Shown piece after piece: positions 44,480 to 57,398 of a stretch of DNA of 64,000 nucleotides. The first letter of the stretch is position 1; every line of letters begins with the position of its first letter. A program made the translations under genes and the position numbers. Origin of the DNA: Marchantia polymorpha subsp. ruderalis (lineage: Eukaryota; Streptophyta; Marchantiopsida; Marchantiales; Marchantiaceae); the NCBI GenBank assembly GCA_037833965.1, contig AP031352.1, positions 7,296,501-7,360,500 on the forward strand, in the 5' to 3' direction. The notes beneath the pieces are model-generated. The model was not told where the DNA came from, did no database searches, and saw nothing but the letters and a program-made list of their open reading frames with translations.

Positions 44480-47325
44480 CGCACAGAAATAAAGCACTGA
44501 CCTTAACCCACGGTCTGACATACAGTGCAATACACATTGCCAAGCTGGTCATCGAAGTAATGGAGCAGGTAGATTATCTCGATCCTTCCGCAATTTCCTC
44601 TTACTTGTCAAATACGACAAGGGCTCACACGAAGGTGAAAAGGACTTAGGAAGGTACAGCAAGTTGATTATCGACAGATGAACCCACCCCATCGTCACTA
44701 CAGGTTTTGAACTGATACATATTCGAGCGAATACTAGAGTTCGAGTGGGCATTAGTTTAGCGGCGATAAGGCTATCAAAATATCACAAGCGTGGTTACCA
44801 GCTTCCGATGAAGATAGATGCGAAGTAAGTTTGTGCTTCATAAGGCACAAACTTATGCTTTATCGAAATCAATCAGGCTTCCATGACAAAGGTTTCAAGG
44901 GGCTACAGCTTTGGTTCGTTGAATCCTTGCCAAAACAGCAACATATATGAAAGTTTACACAGTTGACACATTTTAGGGGTAACAGAAAACATTTGACCTG
45001 GTCCTAAAAAGAGGCCAGTACATGCGAGGCACATGTGAATGAAATACTATCCCATCCTAATGTGCATCAGGTCCACGATTTGGGTCATGTTCATTGTTTT
45101 GAATTCTGTGTTCACACGCAACTTCTTCTTTGACCATACCAGTTCGAATAATTCTGATGCATCGAACTGAGTTTTGTGGGGATGTCTTGTGGTCAAAGAA
45201 TATGGCGTGTCTTGAATGTTAACTACTGCCAGTCATGCAGCTAAAACATATTCATGGTGGGCAATCATCTCTTTTCGGGCAGAAGTAATGGCTGTAGCAA
45301 AGAACTTGTGATCGGAAATTATGGACACCTTACAACATTCTACAGATGTAGTTATGACATTATTCTGTTACCCTGTCATAGGATGTATATCCCTTAGGAT
45401 ACAAACATATGGCTCAGTGTAAGTAGTTGCGAAGCCTCAATGATTAGTAGTTCCGAGTCTGTTTGCTGCACTTTGTATGATAAAAGAAACATGTTTATAA
45501 TGGCCGTCGTACTTATGGTCAGTTCACTCATGCCGAACTTTGCCTCATTTTAACGAATTTCAACGTTGGCATTGCGCATCGTTTAACTTTTGAATGCAAG
45601 CAGTTGGGAATAACTTGACACCGTGTCAACATGCTCGTTTGAGTTTTGGATGATCATCGTCATCATTCAACTCAAGCTGAAGATCCTACGAGTCAAGTCC
45701 TCCTTCAATCAAAGCTTGACTTGCGCGAACGTTGGAAGTATCATAGCCGTTCAGCTTTCCAATCGAAGCATCCCTGAAAAGTTGGTATCATGACGAAAGG
45801 AAAGATGAAATGTTTCAGACATTTTGCTGTTGAAGAGGACTACACATTTATGCCATACACAGATGTGCATTATTAGGCAGATCTCACTGGTATGGAGGGG
45901 CTGTCTTCAATACCGTTTGGGTCACAAGATACAAAAGTGTTCGATCGACATTCACTTCGTAAGTATCATCATGAAACCGAAATGAAGTGTGCAATGAAAG
46001 CATGGCTCATTTCTTTCAGGGACCTTGGGGCCGCGTAACACATAGCGAGAGAGGGAGATGGTGGAGTTCGAGGGACCACGAAGGAAACTTCGGCCATCGG
46101 GGGAAGGACACACGCGGAGCGACGAGAATGGCTAACCAGAGGGCCAGAGGGCGGGCCGAGGATATAGATAGGGGAAGGGGCAGATGGACCCAACTTGACT
46201 CCGACGGGAGGCTGCGCGAACCTCCATCCACAGCAAACTGCCGAGTTTATCTAGCGTCCTGATCACTGTAATCCCGCTGTCGACGCTTCTGAGAGCCATC
46301 AATTTGCAAATCTGTACATAGATCGCACTGCGTTACCCGCCTGGCATCTTGAAGACGCATTGACGGGAAGCACACAGCGTCCGAGTTGTCTGCCTGGGGC
46401 TCCAAGTCGCCCGCGGGTTCTTGACCCAATCTCGAATCTGTGTCTAATTCATTGTAGGTGTCCGATTGCGGTTCGAATGAGACAACGAGGGAGCCCAGAG
46501 CTCTGAATCGGGACTGCCGGACGAGTTGTGGATTTTATTTGTAATTTTATGTATATCACTTTTTCACTCCACCGGCCCCCTTTCGCTTAAAGTATTTAGT
46601 GAAGCAGACTGCTTAGCGTCCTGTAGCTGCGAGAGTCCCCCGCTGCAGTCGGATTCCAAAGGAGCAGGTCGCGTCCGGTCGGTTCGGGTGGGCTCGATCT
46701 GATTATATGTGAGATGGTGCTTAGCATGATCGTGCGACGCGATAATCACTGTGCGCGGGCTGGACATCGCAGAGCTTGCTGGAGGATATTATAGATCGAA
46801 GACAGTACGCCAAGATTCCGCTCAAGAGAAGAAAGCGTCTGACATTTATAGATAGCAGAGCAGAGCGCTATTCTGTCGTTCTCTCTGAGGAGAGGAGAGC
46901 CTTTTGGTCCTTTTATTGATTGTGCTGCGGGCGATCAGCGGATCACTCAGTGCTCGCACTCTGCCCGGCTTTATCGCTATATGATCGGAGTGAGTGTCAA
47001 AACCGACTCGTGCTTTCGTGCTCCTCGCTGTCGCACGAGGTTGTAATCTCAGGCTGGTGCGCATACACGCACACAGGTCCAGAAGTGGCGAGTGAGTGAG
47101 GGCGAGAATGGAAGAGCTGGTCTCGCTGTGACGTTGGCACGCGTTTCCGGCCCAGCCCCCGACATCTTTCATGGCAATTCGCAGAGAGTGGTCCCCGGAG
47201 TGAAGCAGTCGAGCCTCTCGGGCTCTCCCTTGCGGTACTGTACTGTACATTCATCGGCCTCTGGCGGACCGCGTGTGCCGAATTCGGACACAGGAGGTGC
47301 AACATTGCGAGACTTCGGCGGCGCC

Positions 47326-50315
47326 ATGTCTTTGAAGCAGAGAGCGACGAAGTGCTCCGGGTACATTCCGCCCAGTCAGTATGTTCCCGTCTACTCTCGA
47401 CCCATCCGCTCCAGTAACGTGAGGTGGCACGAGGAGCTTTCGCCCATCACTCCGAAGCCCAGCTTCGATGATCCCGACAACACACGTTCACGAACAATCC
47501 AGCAGGCCGTCAAAGCATGGCTCGAGTCCAGCCCCAATTCTGTCATTGGGCACGTGCGCGGGCGGAGTCCTACCGATTCCCCCCGCACTTCTCAGTCGTC
47601 GTCCGATCGAGCTATCGCTACTCCTTCGGACGGGGACGTCGATCAAGCCTTCGGTGATGCAACCCCCGAGTCTCCAACATTCCAGGTACTTGGAGGCTGT
47701 TCATCTTTGCTCGCAATCACATCTCCGTCTTTGGCAGTGCACAAAAATTGGTCAGTCCGAGCGGACGAATGCACTCTCATCAGCATCACTTAGCCATGAT
47801 CATAAGCTCATGGTCGCAAGAAGCTTTCGTGCAATGGGTGAAAGTTTTAGCGCATTGTGTCAAGAGGCCATCGATTACAGGGCGAAAGGCCTGCGGGGCT
47901 TCAGCCCGCACAGTCTTACGCTCGAGCCATCACAATGCACAGAACTGCATAAATGCACGGCTCGCAAGAGTCCTCGCTCATGTCCAGCCGTTTGTCTACG
48001 TTCATGACTTGGAGATGCGACATTGCGCCTCCAATGAATGGGCCGAGAGTGAAGTGAACCTTTCGTTTCTTGCGAGCTACAAGGATAACACTGCAGTGGA
48101 TTGGTTCTGTCATGAGATGAAACAGCTAAGGGTTTCAGAACTTTGAGTCATTTATTTCCACAGCGGAGTCGGGCGGTCGCTCATGGTGCTAAGTCTGTGT
48201 TGTTCTGCAGAGGAACAAGTTGACACCGTGGATAGACATTGCGGGGAAAGGCGGTGGTGTGCAACCGAAGGCCGACGATCAGCGTCCCACTCAAACGGAG
48301 ATCACATCTTGTGACCAATCGACTGAAGAGAAGCCAGTATTTCTGGCGACCAAGTTCCCACCCATAACAGAAGGTATAGACAGGTCTTCGACGGAGCTCC
48401 ATGAAATCTTCAGGGAGGGATGGGTTTCTTCGCTTAGCAGATTCTGGCCTGGCGGAAACGGGGAGAAGTCTAGGAAAACGATGCGATTGCACCGATGCCA
48501 CAGATTGTTGTGATTGCTCAACAAGATCAAGCCACATTTCAATCCTTCCAATCTCGTCACTCTTCTGACGGTGGAATGTTTGCTTGTCTTACAGCCGCAC
48601 CAGCCGAGACGGACAACTACTCAGTGGCGGTTTCGACGGCAATAAAAACGTCTGGTGTGGCTCCAGAAAGTTACTTGAAGCCTCCGCGAGGGCTCGAGAA
48701 AGCTATGGTCGTGTACGGAGGAGGACCGAACGCCCTACCACAGAGGAGAGTAACATTCCACGGCCTTGGCACCATGGACGAGGAGATCCGAGGCAAGCAG
48801 CTGGAGGACTTCCGCGCCCCCGAGTACGAGGAGAGGAGATTCGGAGATGACGGGGTCAACGCATTCAGGCCTGCTTCGAAGCCCATCGCCACCATAATCG
48901 AGAGCGCAGACGACAATGCGTCGGACAACGACGACTCGATCACGGAGGAAGTGAACGAGAAAGCGGGCTTCATTTCCTCCGCCGTCTCGTCGCCGGCCTC
49001 GGTTTTCGAAGAGCGCCGATTCGGCGGCGAAGGCATGAATCTGATCCAGATCACCGGCAGCGGAGAGTTCGCGGCCGAGTCCGTGTATCAGAAAGGGAAG
49101 ATGAAAGCCAAGCCCGTGATCGAATCGTCTCCGCCGTCCTCTTTTCCGGCCCGAGATTTCGATCCAGGCGCCGAAAACCGAAGGCCCTCGAGACCTCACC
49201 AAAGCAGACGAACGCTTCAACCTCTGTACGAAACAGGTACGAGCCTCGTCGCCCCTCGTCGCCGGGACCAAGTGGATCAATTCCGGTGAGCGGGATCGGA
49301 TTGGGAAGATTAATGTGACTGTCATGTTCATTGAGCCTGTGATCGAGTGAGTATCGAGGCCTGCACGGGAGGATCTCTGACTGCGTATGATCATGTCTGT
49401 CAGATGGTGCTGCAGTTTCGTCGCATGCGCAGATGGCCACGAAGCAAGAAGAGCGTTACGAAGTGCAGTCGAGGCCCGTGTCGGGAGCGTCGACGCAGTT
49501 TGTGAGCGGAGGAAAACGCGAAGGGCCGACGAAGACGGCCGCGGTTGTACCGGTGCCGGAAGACTCGCAATTCAACTCTAATTTCGCCCAAGAACAAACG
49601 CCGTCGACTCCTCTGGAAGGCGTAGACGTGAACCAACTGCGGTTGGCCAAGCAACCCAGTAACAGGCAGCAGACCATGGAGAGGGTGAAAAAAGAGAAAT
49701 TCCACACGAAGGCCGTCGCGTGGGAAGAAGCCAAGAACTCCGAATTCTTCAACAGGTACGCACTGCGATTTGATTCGTTCGACCGAAGAGCTCTGGAACG
49801 TGCCATCGATGAATACTGGCGTGGAGAATATGTTGCCAGTTTTCCCTCTGACCTTTTCTTCTCCTCTATGCAGATACAAACGAGAGGAGACCAGGATCAT
49901 GGCGTGGGAAGATCACAAGAAGGCGAAGGCGGCGGTGAGTCTGAAGAAAGTGGAGGTGAGTGGCTACGTTTTGGTGTCCTGTTTTCGTGCTCAGTGGTTA
50001 TTCGCCTCGGGTATCAAAGATTCGTAAATGTAGAGATGATCTGACACTTGCATGCTCAATTTTGACTTCATGGACTGCTCGCTTGGAAGCTGAACTGTGC
50101 ATTGGTGATTGGTGCAGATGAAACTGCAAGAGAAACGAGCCAAGGCCGTGGAGAAGATGGAGAACGAGATGGCCAAAGCCCACAAGAAAGCCGAGGAGAA
50201 GAAGGCCATAGCTGAAGCTAAACGAGCGGAGAAGGCTGCCAAGGCGGCCGAAGAAGCCGAACTCATTCGACAACACGGACGACGACCTCTGTCTCTTTTT
50301 TGTTTCACGCCTTGA
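47326..50315 (+). CDS. Remorin family protein with long disordered N-terminal region, six exons
   Basis: Exons by eye: 47326-47685, 48211-48373, 48595-49236, 49404-49755, 49874-49955 and 50118-50315; 1797 nt, 598 residues, no internal stop. The start is ATG at 47326 (MSLKQRATKC); no upstream in-frame ATG is visible in the open frame. Residues 1-470 are Ser/Pro/Glu-rich and contain EERRFGDDGVN and EERRFGGEGMN as a repeated motif. The C-terminal 130 residues are the remorin C domain: AVAWEEAKNSEFFNRYKREE, IMAWEDHKKAKAA, then a long Lys/Glu/Ala coiled coil (KLQEKRAKAVEKMENEMAKA). The end GRRPLSLFCFTP, with one Cys and aromatic residues, resembles the lipid-contacting C-terminal anchor of remorins. 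Remorins scaffold plasma-membrane nanodomains at the inner leaflet. The length suggests one of the long-N-terminus remorin groups; I cannot assign which. Confidence 0.9.
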
Positions 50316-53300
50316 GAATGTCACACCGCGCCGACATTAGACTAACCCCACCTAACCATTTTTTCTCGAACCATTCATTGAACCGAGTATGTATACTAGT
50401 AACGACACCGGCTGACCGCACATCAGATGTCAGATGCACATCTCTCGGCTTGGAGTTGAGCAAGAACTGCTACAATGGTCCAACTTGTAAATTAATATTA
50501 CCTAGCGTGAGCCAGGCCATGCTGAGATATGGTTTGTCGCTTTGATAGGTCGGTCGTCTGGCTTTATACAGCCAGATCAGCTACGATTCTTGTAAATATC
50601 CAGAGCATAGCTTGGAGAGGTCATTCTTTTCATTTTTCTTCATAGTTTGTTAAGTGTAAATGCGATCTGCTTTCGCCCTTAGATGATGGGCGATTTTTTG
50701 TACGATAGCGAGTAGTCCTGTTGAAGTGGGCAGAGCAGCCGGCAGGTAGAGATCCACCTTTGCCGCTCACCTTCACGTCTCGGCTTTACTCTGTGTGCAT
50801 AGATGAAATTTACTGTAAATATGCGCTTATTGGAATCATCACCACCTGCCTTACGAGTGTTACTGAGCCTGAATAAAGATATGAGTCTTCTACACGGCAC
50901 ACAATCGTACGCCCATGCCCTTGTACTCAGTTTCATGTTGCAGTTTGCATCTTTTCAAGAGCTGAAGAGCGGACCATAATTAACATAAGTGCAAGCTTCA
51001 GAGGAAGTTCTCTTAGATGATTGACACAATTCACATGGAAGGTTTTTAAAGCCCGCCCTGTTTCCCTGGCTGTTTGGACGATTGCTTGTTTCTGTCCAGC
51101 TTTGGTCATGGTCAAAGAGTACCTCGTCAGTTCCGGGGGAGTAAGTGACCTGGGCTTGAAACTTCTGTAGAGAGACGAGGAGGGTCTGCAAAGGGAGCAG
51201 TAGGGGTTGTTCTTACACAAATGGATGTTATCCTAGCAAACTAACACGTTTGTCCTGCTGTGAGATTATCTTCTTCCGATGATGTTGTAGACTTAGCCTA
51301 GCCTCTACGGCTTCAATTTGCAGTGGAATCTCATATAGCTCATCGAGTGATGGCTAGAATGAGCTCTAGCTCATTGCTTTCCGTCATTGGCATCGTAGAC
51401 TTAGGCAAGACTTGGTTACCAAAGTGTGTGCCTGCTAAGGGACAAATCAGATATTTGCCTTTTCTTTAGAGTGTTCTCCGTTTGGAGATAAGAGTTAAAG
51501 CGAACATTCTCTAGTATTGACCTAAATAGGCAACATGTCTCACGCGCACATGACAACGAATAAGTGGCATTGTACGTGTTTCCACTCAGGGCAGTAAGAC
51601 CTACAACATCTGCCCCAACAAATCACATTCCAAGCTTTGTGTTCGGCCCTTCCTGATATTTCTCATATTCGATGTACCCGGTGAAGGAACCCTGGTTCGT
51701 TTTGGTACTTTGCAAGGCGAAAGGTAACCAATCGGGAAACTTTGCCTAGCACCTACGAGAACGACTGCTTTTCGCATTGTCGTACACTGGAGTCTTGTAA
51801 ACTTCGTAGAGTGGACGCGAGTCTACTGCGTGGCACCTTTTGGCAACCATTTTAGCATATTTGTCATTGGACTCGACTGGAATATATTACAATACGACGA
51901 GATTAGAGATAGAGAACAAACAGGATAGAGAATCCTCTTGATGGAATATATGATTCAGATTGGACGAACACAAATTCCGCGAAGTGAGGAGCAGGTGCTT
52001 GTATACCCGTACAGTACGCGTCGATGAGGGTGTGTCTCAGTACGGTTCAATACTAGAAAAACTGACTCCTCGAGAGTTCTTGATAATCAGGGGAACTGTA
52101 ATTTACATCATGGCTCGACACCACGACCGGATAGCTGGTTCCAGACTTGCGAGGAAGTTACAGGGTCAGGGACTGGGTCATGATATTTGCAACTGAGATT
52201 CGGCGTTGTATTCCCGGGACCCGGCCCAGAGCAATCAGGTGTTTATAATTCCATTCTAGTACAACACTAACTTCTCAGCAGGTCTCCATGACCATAAATT
52301 CTGGCACGTAAGTGTCCACCTCTTTCTACTCCACTTGTCATCCTCGTAACCCTCACCATGCCACTTTTCAAACCCTCATCATGCATGATTCGTGACCCTT
52401 TCCATCACAGACTGCAAGAATCATGTCACACACTCAGCCTTAGCCGGATATCTGCTCATCACATAGTACTAAGATGAGCAGATGTTCGCGCTGCTCGCAA
52501 ATCTCGTGATGCACCGACAAGGACGAGTCAGAGCTCTTCAAGATGTAACAAAACCGCCTGACGATGGGATTTTGGCAACTCGCCCTCTCACGCACCAACT
52601 AGCACCTGGTGATCGATCAATACGCTATACATATTCCTAGCAGGTACTTACTAAAAGGAGGTCTAAGAAGAGCCTGTTTGACTTTTGGCAAACAGTTACA
52701 GAGCTCCAGTGATCGAAATTGCCCATCAGAAATCGAGAGCTTCTTTTTGCTCTAACAGCAACGCTCGGTCTATTTTGAGCAAGTTATGTATCAAATGCGT
52801 ACCTTTGACTTCGCCTTATCCGATCGAAGGATATCACTTCCTGGATCTGATGTTTCAAACGCTGGCAAGTCAGGAGACTCTTCATTCGCCTCAACATCTC
52901 CGCATCCAAAGAATCTTTTCAGGTCTTCGGTCCTGTTTAGTCTGGCGACCCTTACATGTCAACGTCATGTGTGCTTTCGGTCTGGCGTCGAGTTGTCTTC
53001 GATCCTGTTCAGCTTCATGCGTTCACAACTTTACATGAAGCTTGTCGTGATCCCGTTGTATGAAAGCATCAAGTTCGTTCTGGTACTATTGATTCGGCAT
53101 GCACTGGGACCAGCACATCGTTGCTGTACGAGGTGTCCTGATGTGGAGACAGGTACAAAGTAAAATACCAAAAAAGATGGGAAGACCCCATCAAGTCGTA
53201 CCCGATATAGAGGAGAAGATACTATTTTGAAGAGCAGGAGTTGGCATGTCCTCGTGCGGAAAACACTTCTAGTTGAGCTAAACATGAGCAGACGAGAATC

Positions 53301-53606
53301 GACGAACAGTGTGAGAGAAGCAGATACCCTTGAAGAGAATACAAAACAGTGGATACAAAACATGTCCCTGAACCCTTTTCAACAGGTGTATCGTTGAGTA
53401 GTTAGTCCAGAACAGAAAGTACAGAACGTAGAGCTACGTGTATACAAAACCACGACGGTACGTTTATTCTCCGGGCCGAAGCCAAGAGGACTACTTTTGT
53501 ATGACTCCCACCTCCTTCTCCGTGGCCAATGCTTAGATGAGAAGACCAGGAAAGGAGAATCTAAATATTTGCTTTAGCAAAAGGATGGGCTTTTGACCCA
53601 TGAGTG
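50316..53606. other. Intergenic region between remorin and tRNA-Asp
   Basis: No supported gene. Plus frames at 52685-53038 and 52786-53163 are open for more than 100 codons but overlap each other and lack family resemblance. 50316-50900 is probably remorin 3' flank. Confidence 0.5.
53579..53582 (-). terminator. Pol III T-run for tRNA-Asp
   Basis: TTTT on the minus strand, about 25 nt past the tRNA 3' end. Confidence 0.5.
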
Positions 53607-53678
53607 CGCCGCTGCCGGGGATCGAACCCGGGTCACCCGCGTGACAGGCGGGAATACTTACCACTATACTACAACGAC
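53607..53678 (-). tRNA. tRNA-Asp (GTC)
   Basis: The minus strand reads GTCGTTGTAGTATAGTGGTA, then an anticodon arm CGCCTGTCACGCG-like with anticodon GTC (53645-53643), then GGTTCGATCCC (B box) and an acceptor strand ending GCAGCGGCG. The length is 72 nt and there is no intron. The acceptor stem pairs fully, with two G-U pairs. AAAA at 53579-53582 on the plus strand supplies a TTTT Pol III terminator downstream of the gene. It looks functional. Confidence 0.95.
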
Positions 53679-54542
53679 TTGATATCTCCGCATTAAGCTT
53701 TGAAAATTTTAAGTTCAGTACTGATCCATATCACAGTTGCTTGCATCAACTGTTTCAAAACAGTGCACTGAGTGCATATTTTTTGTAACAATATTATTCC
53801 CTATGGTTCATGGGAGCATGCTACGGTAGTGTATCGTCACATCTCACATTATGTAGTTGTTTTGGATCCATTCCTCAGAAAGACAGCAACTGCGTGCACT
53901 GTAATGTAAGTATTGGGAGCGAACACTCAGAAATTTCAAATCAATTGAAAAAGCCTACATGCACAGCATGAAGCATCTCCGTTAAGCACTTTGCCGTCTT
54001 TTATTTTTGGGGAGGGTGGCTGGGGTTGTTGATAATCAGCCTACTTCACTTCGGTGTTAATGTTCTTCCTGCAGTTTCAAAGTGAGTTCGCATAATCAGG
54101 AGGTCACACCGAGATATTTGATTAGCATGAGAGGGCTGCCACTATACCGTTAGTTGCCCGGCCCACTCACAGTACTGCATGATGCTGTACTCTTATACAT
54201 GATCAGTTTTGCTGGATCTATCATGAGGAGAGGTGACACTACAGAAAAGTTTTTGAGGCAGTAATTAGAATGATGATATGCCAGACTTCACACTGATAAA
54301 ATAACAATTGTGATAGTGCGAGTCGCAACTGCTGAAGAATCCTTAGAGAAATGTATGGGGTGGGCAGTCTGACCTTCATTTGGAATAGAGCTCTTTGTTT
54401 CACTACAACCTTTGCAGTACATCCAATTAGGCCTTCCTTTGAATGAAGATCCACAGTAAAAATAACTTTCATGACTTTATTCATGTACAGTGTTTAACAT
54501 GAGTACATAATTGTGAAGAGAAATGAACTCAAACATGACTGA
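53679..54542. other. Intergenic region
   Basis: No gene, repeat or RNA recognised. Confidence 0.5.
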
Positions 54543-55016
54543 TTAAAGGGAGCTTAAGGCTACTCTCTTCTGATAGTCCGCTTCTACTTTCTTGATCCCA
54601 TGCGCGAATGCCTTACACATCTTATTAGTCAATATCTCAGATTCTGTCTTTCCAGCAACAGGTGCCATGTTGACGGTCCAACTTACAGCAGTCTTCTTAT
54701 CGCTTACTTGTTTTAATTTTATACTAGCTTCATATGTTGTAAATCCGAACCCGTTCTCCAACATTTTGTACTTGAGGCTGTGTTTTCTGGAGTCTATGGC
54801 CACCAATTCCTCTTTGGCCCATTCGACTCTTCTTATCACGTGCCTTATGCAACCAGGACTGTTTCTTTCTCCTTCGTAGGTTGATCGTTCAGAATCATCC
54901 AACGTCAGACACTTGCTTATATCGCAGAAATCTCCCAGAGCATCCCATGCCTCTTCAATTGGCACTTCTATCGTCAGAGCAACGCCACCTCCCCACATTT
55001 TGAGTCTTTCTGCCAT
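54543..55016 (-). CDS. LFS-like SRPBCC (Bet v1 fold) ligand-binding protein, copy 1
   Basis: A single exon of 157 residues from ATG at 55016. The pattern W-G-G-V near the start, VPIEEAWDALGDFCD (about 18-32), EGERNSPGCIRHV (about 48-60), a central KMLENGFGF stretch, VSWTVNMAP, and a long C-terminal helix ending in EADYQKR fits the polyketide-cyclase/START-like proteins related to onion lachrymatory-factor synthase. These small cytosolic proteins hold a hydrophobic ligand in a helix-grip pocket. The ligand here is unknown. It shares VPIEEAW, EGERN and MLEN with the gene at 62128-62622; the two are diverged paralogues in divergent orientation. Length is normal for the family. Confidence 0.85.
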   Translation of the reverse strand: MAERLKMWGGGVALTIEVPIEEAWDALGDFCDISKCLTLDDSERSTYEGERNSPGCIRHVIRRVEWAKEELVAIDSRKHSLKYKMLENGFGFTTYEASIKLKQVSDKKTAVSWTVNMAPVAGKTESEILTNKMCKAFAHGIKKVEADYQKRVALSSL

Positions 55017-57044
55017 CTGGGATCAGTTCAGTAACTCGACGCAGAGTGAATTGAACCTCTCTGATACAAACAATGAAGAGAATCAGTTCCAAAACGATGA
55101 GAAGAAAGTAAAGACTTTTATCTGACTGGGTCCTATGGTTTCAACTCCAAATTGTGGAACAAAGGAAGAGTATTGAAATTCTCGGACTACAACATATTGC
55201 CGCAAGCGCCTACATTCTGTATTTCTACTGTGAACATTAGAATCTCTTTGTGTGAACGAGGCAATATACGAACTGAGCTGAAGGTTCGACTGATTAGCAG
55301 AGGTATCATCAAATTAGAATCATGCAGGATATCGGTGAACCATACGTAGTAAGCAAACAACCAATCAAGATAAAAGTAGGGCTTCAGGAATGAGGACTTG
55401 TCTAGAGAGATAAACTAGCTTCCAATGTGAAATCACAGTGGCAGAATGAAGAAAAGAGGCATCAAGCACCTACAGGAGAGCAATACTAGCGGAGAGCGAT
55501 GGTATCGCAATGACCAGTTGAAACAGAGATGAAGCTAAGAGGTCAGAACTATGCCCCTTCAGTGACTTTGACGTCCTGTTCTATTGCTGCTATGAAGAGG
55601 ATGACGATGATTTTCATCTTATTCGATGACTGCTTAGTCCTTTCGATGGCTGCAACATTAATCGATTCTTAACAAAATTAAGTCAGGTTACTCACAAAGA
55701 AGAGTTATGGTGAATCGATGAATTGAACAATATATAGGGCAGTGGGTGCTCTACAGAATAAGCCTTCGTTTTCTTCTTTAACTATAGTTCATTGTGTTGA
55801 GCTCGGTAAGCTCCACGTTCATTCTCACCACGAGCATTTGAGAACGGGCTACCATTTGAACATACCTTTTCGTCCAAAACAAACTCGCACCACGCATGAA
55901 CCTGGCAGATGGGAAGAAACTCTGAGGAAACCCAGGGAAGCAAGAAGGTCGGACTCTAATACGATCGTGGAGGATGTAGCTTCCGCACTCCGATTGCAGC
56001 CCTCACCCTCTTCGCGTGAGTCTCCGTGCCAGTTCCGATATCTTCTAACCCAGAGTGAAGTCCTTCCAGTCCCTTCCCAGTTGAACTTTATAAATGATGT
56101 GTGTACAGTATCCTATTGCAGGTCTTCCGTAATATAAAAATATATTTGGAGTACCACCTGCCAAATGGTTGTACGACACTTTCGCCCGTCACCTACCCTA
56201 TGCCTCCTGAATGAACACTTAAAACGTGTTTATTATGAGCCCTTTTCTTTATAATTATTGAGTTGGAACATTTTTACATGAGATTTTGATGTGCAATACA
56301 TCGTCGTCAGAAGATACGTACAGTCGGGGAAATATCTCATGACTTTGAAAGCTGTCTTTTAACTTCTTGCGATTCTACCAAACCTCTGATACTCTCGCAA
56401 TTTCTCTCTTTGTATATCCGCCTCGGCTCGGCTGGAATCTAGCATCTACAGCTTTTTTCTTCATCACCGAGACTATTCTGTACAAGGAGACTGTCAGATA
56501 TGATAAGTTTATCAGCGTACCCAGACGGTGGGCTGAGTTGCTATCATGGACGTATTAAGTGTGAAGAAGTTGATTGTCTGACACAAGTTACCTACGTAGA
56601 TCAGGTGTAACACTCACTTTGAACGGTGTGACACTTGCTTATATCCGGAGTAACAAGCACTCATCCACAGTGAGTGCATGAGAACATGTAGAACATACCC
56701 CGTCCTCGTGCAACGGCAGACACATCCTAATAAGTATTTGTCAACCTGTGTCCAGCTAAGGTGCACCTCAGCACTTACTGAACATCATTCTTTGCTCCAC
56801 ATGAAGTCACAACTTCAGGCCATGCAAAAGCATTGCAGCAAGATGTCGAATCTGTCACAGCATGCACTGAGCTATACAGCTTCAGACGATTTCATGATAC
56901 AGGATAGGAGCAATTTTCAGTTTCAACCATGGAAGTCTGTGTTATCAGCGAGCGAAGATGGAAAATTTGGTACTACATTCTATTTCACAGAGAGAGATAG
57001 CTGACGTGCTCAGCCTTGTCAGCCTAAGCTGTTTCGGACTGCGG

Positions 57045-57398
57045 CTAACGGTACGAGACGTCACTGCTGCCTCTTATAAACATTGTACATTCTTCTTCGC
57101 TCTCTCCATTCTGCAAGTCATGTGCTTCTTCAACGAAGGCCCGACGGGTATTGACCTGATCCACCGAGACCAAACCGTCGTTGGACCAAGCAATTCCATC
57201 TCCTTCAACTAGTGAACTTCCATCGCCTGCTGTGATTGTGATGTGGTTTGGCGTCGATTCTCCCTCGTTCTTTTCCCTCGTACTGCAGTAGGTGATGGAC
57301 GTTCGTTGACGCCAACAGTCGCTCAAAAACTGCCATGATTCGTCACCGCACCTCCGCAATATATTTGCATCTGCAGGTGGCTGCTGTAAATCCTCCAT
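57045..57398 (-). CDS. Hypothetical acidic protein, 117 residues
   Basis: The ATG frame MEDLQQPPADANILRRCG continues with SWQFLSDCWRQRTSITYC and an acidic second half. It has no family resemblance I can name, and no paralogue in the window. It may be a chance frame. Confidence 0.25.
   Translation of the reverse strand: MEDLQQPPADANILRRCGDESWQFLSDCWRQRTSITYCSTREKNEGESTPNHITITAGDGSSLVEGDGIAWSNDGLVSVDQVNTRRAFVEEAHDLQNGESEEECTMFIRGSSDVSYR

Larger units (their letters stand above)
38595..47325. other. Long intergenic region with hairpins and short repeats
   Basis: No supported gene. It holds the TA-loop hairpin (39740-39809), a 28-bp tandem repeat (43015-43085), a double palindrome (44423-44479) and an 11-bp hairpin with an 8-nt loop (44826-44855). 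A plus frame at 39157-39507 and a minus frame at 44003-43692 are open for over 100 codons but match nothing I know. 43500-43930 and 46000-46750 are GC-richer, with no recognisable product. 46800-47325 is the likely promoter and leader of the remorin gene. Confidence 0.5.

Noticed and set aside
48671..49440. Long minus-strand frames of up to 219 codons opposite the remorin exons
   Set aside because: Antisense shadows of a well-supported remorin exon.
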